Assembly: GCA_937877295.1 (NCBI GenBank)
Contig: CALFIV010000071.1
Coordinates: 1-9,798, forward strand
Length of the DNA stretch: 9,798 nt
Source of the DNA: an uncultured Clostridia bacterium
GTDB taxonomy: Bacteria; Bacillota_A; Clostridia; Christensenellales; CAG-138
Direction of reading: 5' to 3'
Shown here one piece after another: positions 5,671 through 9,798 of this stretch (position 1 is the first letter of the stretch; the number at the start of each line of letters is the position of its first letter). The translations under genes were made by a program, and so were the position numbers. The notes under the pieces are model-generated. The model ran no database searches and was not told the origin of the DNA. It was given only the letters and a program-made list of their open reading frames with translations.

Positions 5671-6660
5671 ATGAAACGTACGATGTTGATCCTTCTGGCG
5701 CTGCTGTTGCTGCTGCCGCTCGCATGCAAACCCGCGGAACAGGAAACGGTCACCCTGCAACTGCATGAGGTAACGCGCTCCGTCTTTTATGCACCGCAGT
5801 ACATTGCGCTTGCACGCGGATTCTTTGCCGAAGAGGGGCTGAACGTGGAAATCACCACCTCCGGCGGCAGCGAAAAGGCAATGACGGCGCTTCTCGCGGG
5901 CGAGGCCGATCTGTGCCTTGCCGGACCGGAAACCGGCGTATATGTGATGAACGAGGGCAAGGAGGATCATCCGGTCATCGTGGGACAGCTCACCAAGCGC
6001 GACGGATCGTTTCTGATTGCGCGCACGCCCACCGACGCGTTTTCGTGGAACGATCTTGCAGGCAAAACGATCATCGGCGGACGCGCGGGCGGTATGCCCA
6101 TCATGACGCTGCGCTGGGTGATGGCGAACAACGGGTTGATCGACGGCGAGAACTGCACGATCATCGACTCGATCCAGTTCAACCTGATGGCCGGCGCGTT
6201 CGAAGGCGGCGAAGGCGATTATGTGACGTTGTTTGAGCCGACCGCAACGGAGTTTCAGAACGCGGGCAAGGGCTATATCGTGGCAAACATCGGGCTCGAA
6301 TCCGGCGAAGTGCCATACACCTGCTATTTTGCGTCGCAGAAGATGATCGACGAGCATCCCGAACGGATCGAGGCGTTTCTGCGCGCGATCTATAAGGCGC
6401 AGCAGTGGGTCGAAACCGCAAGCGACGAGGAAGCTGCGCTGGCCATGCAGCCGTATTTCCCGGACGCGTCGCTCAAGAGTCTCAAGGCAGTCGTGAAATC
6501 GTACCGCGAAACGGACTCGTGGATGAAAAACCCGATCATGCAGGAAACGGACTATGAACGGCTGCTGACCGTCATCGACTTCAACGGCGAGCTGACGGGA
6601 CGCCCGGCGTTTTCGGAGCTCGTCAACAACACCTTCGCAGAGAAGGTCGTCGGGGAGTAA
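5671..6660 (+). CDS. ABC-type solute-binding lipoprotein, NMT1/SsuA/TauA-like
   Basis: A 329-residue extracytoplasmic solute-binding protein of the NMT1/THI5-like group (COG0715 type: nitrate, sulfonate, taurine, pyrimidine precursors). A short basic start (MKRT), a leucine-rich helix and PLAC with Cys19 suggest a lipoprotein signal, though proline at -3 is not the classical lipobox. The mature part shows VFYAPQYIALARGFFAEEGL (38-57), which is the group's hallmark, then GGSEKAMTALLAGEADLCLAG (65-85) and DLAGKTIIGGRAGGMPIM (128-145). Start ATG 5671 has GAGGAGG six bases upstream. No permease or ATPase gene adjoins: the next gene is convergent and unrelated, so this looks like an orphan component. 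The ligand cannot be assigned. Confidence 0.9.
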   Translation: MKRTMLILLALLLLLPLACKPAEQETVTLQLHEVTRSVFYAPQYIALARGFFAEEGLNVEITTSGGSEKAMTALLAGEADLCLAGPETGVYVMNEGKEDHPVIVGQLTKRDGSFLIARTPTDAFSWNDLAGKTIIGGRAGGMPIMTLRWVMANNGLIDGENCTIIDSIQFNLMAGAFEGGEGDYVTLFEPTATEFQNAGKGYIVANIGLESGEVPYTCYFASQKMIDEHPERIEAFLRAIYKAQQWVETASDEEAALAMQPYFPDASLKSLKAVVKSYRETDSWMKNPIMQETDYERLLTVIDFNGELTGRPAFSELVNNTFAEKVVGE

Positions 6661-6666
6661 GATTGC

Positions 6667-6706
6667 ATGCAGCGCGGGTCGTCGAGGACGACGGCCCCTG
6701 CTGCAT
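6667..6706 (+). terminator. Strong hairpin after the solute-binding protein stop (possible terminator)
   Basis: ATGCAGC (6667-6673) pairs with GCTGCAT (6700-6706), and an apical GTCGTC (6678-6683) pairs with GACGAC (6687-6692) around a GAG loop; G/C-rich internal bases add pairs. It starts seven bases after the stop codon but lacks a T-run (tgttatgac follows), so it may instead protect the mRNA 3' end. Confidence 0.4.
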
Positions 6707-6729
6707 TGTTATGACAAAACTTTACGAGT

Positions 6730-6861
6730 GTCATTCTGAGCCATGGCGACGCGCGGGGAGCGCGCGACGGCACTTGCGTAACGAAGTGGAGTGGCGAAGA
6801 ATCTCTGAACGTACAAGCGTTTCCGCTCTGAGATCCTTCACCGCAAGCGGTACAGGATGAC
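6730..6861. repeat. Full copy 1 of the GTCATTCTGA dispersed palindromic repeat
   Basis: It begins GTCATTCTGA (6730-6739) and ends CAGGATGAC (6853-6861), complementary apart from one wobble. Inner arms GAAGAATCTC (6796-6805) and GAGATCCTTC (6830-6839) are also complementary with one wobble. The left arm is about 43 bases longer than the right and contains its own GCGCG/CGCGC hairpin (6751-6765). It lies between two convergent genes. Flanking ACAAAACT (6714-6721) and AGTCTTTGT (6863-6871) can pair with one bulge. The longer forward reading frame here is not convincing as a gene. Confidence 0.75.
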
Positions 6862-6870
6862 CAGTCTTTG

Positions 6871-6907
6871 TTTAACAACACAGCAGGGGCATCCTCCCGG
6901 ACGCCCC
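6871..6907 (-). terminator. Intrinsic terminator of the padR-DUF1700-DUF4097 operon
   Basis: On the minus strand GGGGCGTCC (6899-6907) pairs with GGATGCCCC (6886-6894), nine pairs with one G-U, closed by a GGGA tetraloop. It starts nine bases after the stop codon. The following TGCTGTGTTGTT is T-rich but interrupted, so termination efficiency is uncertain. Confidence 0.6.
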
Positions 6908-6916
6908 CTCAATGCT

Positions 6917-7855
6917 TTACGGTATTGTAATCTTGATATCCCCGGTGTCCGTGGTGATCCGGCAAGGCCCGCCGTCGGTGGATGGCGGCACGTCAACGCT
7001 GCCGGTATCGGTCTTGGTTGTAAAGACCATTGCGGAACGCAGCGAGCCGGTCACGTCCCCGGTGCCGGTCTCAACCGTGATCTCCTGCGCGTCGCATGCG
7101 GTAAAGCGCACGTCGCCGGCGCTGCGTTTGATCGAGATCATATCCAAAGCGATCACGTTTTCCATCGTGAGATCGCCGGTGCTGCCGCTTGTCGCAAAGC
7201 TTTTACATGCTACATCCTTCAGCGTCGACCGTCCGGTGCTGACGGAGAGAGTCAAATCACCTGTGCAGACGACGCGGGAGACGTCCACCCGGCCGGTCGT
7301 GACGGCAAGATCGAGCGCTCCGGCGAGAACGCCCTCGACCCGGATATCCCCGGTGTTCGTCTTGATCTTCATATGATCCGTTGCGGACGCAAAGCAGACG
7401 ACGTCGCCGGTGCTTGCGGTGATCTCGACCGATTCAAACAGGAAGGCGTCCGCGACCTCGATATCGCCGGTACGGCTGTCGATTGTCAGCGTTTTGTATT
7501 CCTGCTGGGGCAGACGGATCTGCAGCGGTTGGTCGGCATGTGACATCAGCCGATCCACCCACGTCCGTTCGTCCACGCTCATGACCGTCAGCACGCCGTC
7601 CTGCACGGATACGTTCCAATAGAACTTCTCCGTCGCCGCGCCGGCGACGGAACAGACTTCGTCTGTCGACGGAATCAATTCGATGTTCGCTTCGTGCGCG
7701 TCTATGCGAATCCCGGTAAACGGTTCGGTGACCGAATAGCGCATCGCCTCGTATGTCATGGGAGGCAGGCTTCCGCCCGCAAATAATCCGCCGGTAAAGA
7801 TCAGACAGCCTGCTGCCAGCAGGATCACCGCCGCAATGATCGCTCCTTTTTTCAT
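6917..7855 (-). CDS. DUF4097 family beta-repeat protein
   Basis: A 312-residue membrane-anchored protein with one N-terminal hydrophobic segment (5-27) and a long exported beta-rich domain of the DUF4097 family (related to YvlB-type and putative auto-adhesin proteins). From about residue 118 to the end there are ten repeats with a [ST]-T-G-D-[IV] turn; the glycines fall at 130, 150, 169, 188, 208, 227, 247, 266, 285 and 305, a period of 19-20 residues, indicating a right-handed solenoid. An LAAGC at 13-17 could be read as a lipobox but the hydrophobic stretch continues past it, so a transmembrane anchor is more likely. Start ATG 7855 overlaps the DUF1700 stop (ATGA) with AAAGGAG eight bases upstream. 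It is the last gene of the operon; biochemical function unknown, with envelope sensing inferred from context. Confidence 0.9.
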   Translation of the reverse strand: MKKGAIIAAVILLAAGCLIFTGGLFAGGSLPPMTYEAMRYSVTEPFTGIRIDAHEANIELIPSTDEVCSVAGAATEKFYWNVSVQDGVLTVMSVDERTWVDRLMSHADQPLQIRLPQQEYKTLTIDSRTGDIEVADAFLFESVEITASTGDVVCFASATDHMKIKTNTGDIRVEGVLAGALDLAVTTGRVDVSRVVCTGDLTLSVSTGRSTLKDVACKSFATSGSTGDLTMENVIALDMISIKRSAGDVRFTACDAQEITVETGTGDVTGSLRSAMVFTTKTDTGSVDVPPSTDGGPCRITTDTGDIKITIP

Positions 7856-8454
7856 TTTGTACGCTCCTTTCCGACAAACATCCGCTTGATCCCTTGTACG
7901 ATCCGCTTTGCAAGCTTCGCAGTCCCGACGGTCGCCGCCTTACAGGCGCAGAACAGGAAAATCGAAAGCCCTGCGAGGAACAGCGCCGCGCCGAGCAGCA
8001 CGATCCCGAACGCCACGTATCCGTGCGCCGCATACAGCACGGCGGCAACCAGTCCGAACAGCGCGCATGCCCAGACCGCAACCTCGATCACCCACAGGCA
8101 GATCACCAGCACCCACAGCACGATATAGAAGACGAGCACCAGCGCAAATGCCACGATCGACAGCGGAATCCACAGCGGCGCGCCGATGATCAACATCACA
8201 ATTTCCCATGTTTTGAGCTGCCGCTTCGGGCGTACCTTCTCTTTGACAAGCTTCGAAAGCGGAATCTCCGAAAGCGTCTGCTCCACGATCGCGTCGATCG
8301 GTCCGATTCCCGAAACCGCATCCTCCTCCGTCTGTCCCTCCTCCATCCGGTCGTCGATCATCTCGCCGTAAAAGGTCAGCCGTTCCTGTATGTCGTCTGC
8401 GGGAAGCCCCGAAAGCCCCTGCTGCAGTGCGGCAAGAAAGTCCTGTTTCGTCAT
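7852..8454 (-). CDS. DUF1700 (HAAS domain) membrane protein
   Basis: A 200-residue protein with a cytoplasmic helical HAAS/DUF1700 domain (1-70: MTKQDFLAALQQGLSGLP, then ERLTFYGEMIDDRMEEG and EEDAVSGIGPIDAIVEQ) followed by a block of hydrophobic helices from about 85 to 175 and a basic C-terminal tail (KLAKRIVQGIKRMF). In Firmicutes such proteins are typically encoded between a PadR regulator and a DUF4097 protein, and the HAAS domain has been proposed to interact with the PadR partner. ATG at 8454 is chosen because AAGGAGG (8464-8470) lies nine bases upstream and inside the end of padR; the upstream extension has no support. It is four bases after padR and overlaps the DUF4097 start by four bases. 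Confidence 0.92.
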   Translation of the reverse strand: MTKQDFLAALQQGLSGLPADDIQERLTFYGEMIDDRMEEGQTEEDAVSGIGPIDAIVEQTLSEIPLSKLVKEKVRPKRQLKTWEIVMLIIGAPLWIPLSIVAFALVLVFYIVLWVLVICLWVIEVAVWACALFGLVAAVLYAAHGYVAFGIVLLGAALFLAGLSIFLFCACKAATVGTAKLAKRIVQGIKRMFVGKERTK

Positions 8455-8458
8455 GCCC

Positions 8459-8767
8459 CTATTCCTCCTTGGTGACAAATCGATAGATGGAAATCAGTTC
8501 CTTCCAATCCTCTTTGAATTCTTCGATGCGCCGGATGCCCGCCGCTGTGATGTGATAGTATTTACGCAGCCGCCCGTCGTGCTCAACGCTTCGTACCGTC
8601 AGCATGCTCGCCGCTTCCAGCCGCTTCAGAATCGTATAGAGCGTCGATTCGGACAGCACAAGATACGGCTTCATATCCTTGATGATCTTGTAGCCGTACG
8701 AATCCTCATCCTTGATCGCCGCCAGTACGCAAACATCCAGCAGTCCGCGTTTCAATTGAATATCCAT
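8459..8767 (-). CDS. PadR family transcriptional regulator
   Basis: A 102-residue winged-helix repressor of the PadR family, short (PadR-s2) type. The fold is read as MDIQLKRGLLDVCVLAAI (1-18), SYGYKIIKDM (23-32), recognition-helix region SESTLYTILKRLEAASML (39-56), wing SVEHDGRLRKYYHIT (60-74) and a C-terminal dimerisation helix. Start ATG 8767 has AAGGGAG (8774-8780) six bases upstream; upstream in-frame codons run through the promoter and are rejected. It heads the operon with the DUF1700 and DUF4097 genes. The promoter carries inverted repeats over its -10 box, so negative autoregulation is likely, as is usual in the family. The inducer is unknown; related operons respond to envelope stress or antimicrobials. 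Confidence 0.95.
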   Translation of the reverse strand: MDIQLKRGLLDVCVLAAIKDEDSYGYKIIKDMKPYLVLSESTLYTILKRLEAASMLTVRSVEHDGRLRKYYHITAAGIRRIEEFKEDWKELISIYRFVTKEE

Positions 8768-8779
8768 AGCATACTCCCT

Positions 8780-8820
8780 TTCGCGTAATACATCGTATCG
8801 CGAAGTATTGCATTTGTCAA
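8780..8820 (-). promoter_or_regulatory. padR operon promoter with overlapping operator
   Basis: TTGACA (8815-8820) and TACGAT (8792-8797) are 17 bases apart on the minus strand. A 23-bp inverted repeat, AATACTTCG / CGATGTATT with a five-base centre (8787-8809, eight of nine matches), covers the -10 box. A second pair, TTCGCG (8799-8804) and CGCGAA (8780-8785), is offset from it. PadR proteins commonly bind such AATAC/GTATT-type dyads. Confidence 0.75.
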
Positions 8821-8830
8821 TAGAGCATAT

Positions 8831-8967
8831 AAAAAGCTGCCAAGAAAGTCCTGTCATTCTGAACCGAAGGTGAAGAATCTCTGAACGCAGATCGGTTTCG
8901 TAACGGAATCCGTTCTGAGATCCTTCGGCAAGCCTCAGGATGACACGGGATTGGACTTTCTCAGCAG
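8831..8967 (-). terminator. clpX terminator interrupted by a palindromic repeat
   Basis: On the minus strand CTGCTGAGAAAGTCC (8953-8967) and GGACTTTCTTGGCAG (8837-8851) can form a continuous 15-bp RNA stem with two G-U pairs, followed by C and TTTTT (8831-8835). The 101 bases between the arms contain the whole palindromic repeat copy 2 plus seven bases, so the final structure is one very long hairpin. It starts 20 bases after the clpX stop codon. Confidence 0.6.
8852..8945. repeat. Full copy 2 of the GTCATTCTGA dispersed palindromic repeat
   Basis: Ends TGTCATTCTGA (8852-8862) and TCAGGATGACA (8935-8945) are complementary apart from one wobble. Inner arms GAAGAATCTC (8872-8881) and GAGATCCTTC (8917-8926) pair likewise, and GAACG/CGTTC (8883-8887, 8911-8915) extends the stem. 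The arms are nearly symmetric, unlike copy 1. No reading frame is supported; elements of this form are common non-coding repeats in many bacteria. Confidence 0.8.
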
Positions 8968-8987
8968 TTCCTTACTTTGTGGTTGGG

Positions 8988-9798
8988 TTATTCCGCTTTT
9001 TTGACCGCGGGTGCGGCTTTGGCGCGGGTCTTGCGGCCCGAGGGCAGCTTCGGCTGCGGTTCGCCTTCGCGGATTAGGATCGGCGGGGCGAGCTTGTTGA
9101 TCGTGTCCGCCGTGATCTCACAGGTGGTGACGTCGTCCTGCGACGGAATATCATACATGATGCCGAGCATGACGTCCTCCATGATCGCTCTGAGGCCTCT
9201 TGCGCCGGTCTTGCGTTCGATCGCCTTTTTGGCAACTTCGCGCAAAGCGTCCTCGGTGATGACCAGCTCGACGCCGTCCATCTCGAACAGGCGGTGATAC
9301 TGGCGCGTGAGCGCGTTTTTCGGCTCGGTGAGGATCTGGATCAGCGCTTCCTCGGTGAGATTCTCGAGCGTGACGATGATCGGCACGCGGCCGACAAACT
9401 CCGGAATGAGGCCGAACTTCAGAAGGTCCTCGGGCAGAATGTCCTTGAGGATCGTGCCGACGTCCATCTGCTTTTGCGAACGCACCTCTGCGCCAAAGCC
9501 CATGAGCTTACTGCCCGTGCGCTTGGAGATGATCTTGTCGATGCCGGTGAACGCGCCGCCCACGATGAACAGGATGTTCGTCGTGTCGATCTGCAGGCAT
9601 TCCTGCTGCGGATGCTTGCGGCCGCCCTGCGGAGGAACGTTTGCCACCGTGCCCTCTAAGATCTTCAAAAGCGCCTGCTGCACGCCCTCGCCGGAGACGT
9701 CGCGCGTGATGGAGACGTTCTCGCCTTTTCTCGCGATCTTGTCGATCTCATCGATGTAGACGATGCCCATCTGCGCCTTGGGGATGTCGTAATCCGCC
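8988..9798 (-). CDS. clpX: ATP-dependent Clp protease ATP-binding subunit ClpX, C-terminal part (cut by window edge)
   Basis: The hexameric AAA+ unfoldase that feeds substrates to ClpP. 269 residues are in the window, starting ADYDIPKAQ and reading at once into Walker [16 protein letters not shown]. Also visible are the [17 protein letters not shown] segment, the RKH loop (GGRKHPQQE), sensor 1 [14 protein letters not shown], the ClpP-docking loop KLMGFGAE (M where I is usual in the IGF loop), the arginine-finger region [11 protein letters not shown] and sensor 2 [13 protein letters not shown]. The C-terminal tail is lysine/alanine rich ([17 protein letters not shown]). The N-terminal zinc domain, Walker A and pore loop lie beyond the right edge. 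The frame is intact to the TAA. It is followed by a repeat-containing terminator, so it is transcriptionally separate from padR. Confidence 0.97.
   Translation of the reverse strand, partial: ADYDIPKAQMGIVYIDEIDKIARKGENVSITRDVSGEGVQQALLKILEGTVANVPPQGGRKHPQQECLQIDTTNILFIVGGAFTGIDKIISKRTGSKLMGFGAEVRSQKQMDVGTILKDILPEDLLKFGLIPEFVGRVPIIVTLENLTEEALIQILTEPKNALTRQYHRLFEMDGVELVITEDALREVAKKAIERKTGARGLRAIMEDVMLGIMYDIPSQDDVTTCEITADTINKLAPPILIREGEPQPKLPSGRKTRAKAAPAVKKAE

Noticed and set aside
5671..6660. Assigning thiamine-precursor or sulfonate specificity to the binding protein
   Set aside because: The NMT1/SsuA-like fold is shared by proteins with many ligands and there are no pathway genes next to it.
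8478..8857. Longer N-terminal versions of PadR (from 8857) and DUF1700 (from 8478)
   Set aside because: The extensions cross the padR promoter and the padR coding end respectively, while internal ATGs at 8767 and 8454 have good ribosome sites and match the family starts.
6730..8945. The two palindromic repeats as ends of a composite transposon or as a CRISPR array
   Set aside because: No transposase lies between them, the copies differ in length and internal sequence, I could not see target-site duplications, and there is no repeat-spacer periodicity.

Overview
The window looks like chromosome from a moderately GC-rich Clostridia-type Firmicute. Three linked genes (IreB, RuvX and DUF1292 families) have the order known from the Bacillus subtilis yrzL-yrrK-yrzB cluster. 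Strong AGGAGG-type ribosome sites, sigma-A-like promoters and a PadR/DUF1700/DUF4097 operon also fit Firmicutes. I cannot name the genus. No phage, transposase or CRISPR array is visible, and no gene-free stretch exceeds 300 bases.

Layout. On the minus strand at the left edge is the 5' end of rpsB, with a clear promoter and a ~100-nt leader that can fold. Divergent from it is a plus-strand pair: a DUF1295 membrane protein whose stop codon overlaps the start of a two-domain GNAT acetyltransferase. Next comes a convergent spacer holding a small hairpin/CGATAT repeat, then a minus-strand, AT-richer GNAT acetyltransferase with an odd C-terminal tail, and a minus-strand MFS efflux-type transporter with its own promoter and a large palindrome just upstream. 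The ireB-ruvX-DUF1292 operon (minus) follows, closed by a textbook terminator. A divergent plus-strand lipoprotein of the NMT1/SsuA type, a solute-binding protein without visible permease or ATPase partners, occupies 5671-6660.

The right third is minus strand. A PadR repressor, a DUF1700 (HAAS) membrane protein and a DUF4097 beta-repeat protein form a compact operon from a TTGACA-N17-TACGAT promoter overlapped by an inverted repeat, which suggests autoregulation by PadR. To its right lies the C-terminal two thirds of clpX.

The most interesting non-coding feature is a dispersed palindromic repeat whose ends read GTCATTCTGA and CAGGATGAC. There are two full copies (6730-6861 and 8852-8945) and one half copy (4819-4853). 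The clpX-proximal copy sits inside the loop of a 15-bp stem followed by a T-run, so it appears to be nested in the clpX terminator. The half copy ends three bases before the ribosome site of the DUF1292 gene. Most coding genes here are housekeeping or common accessory types; no multi-gene novel system stands out.
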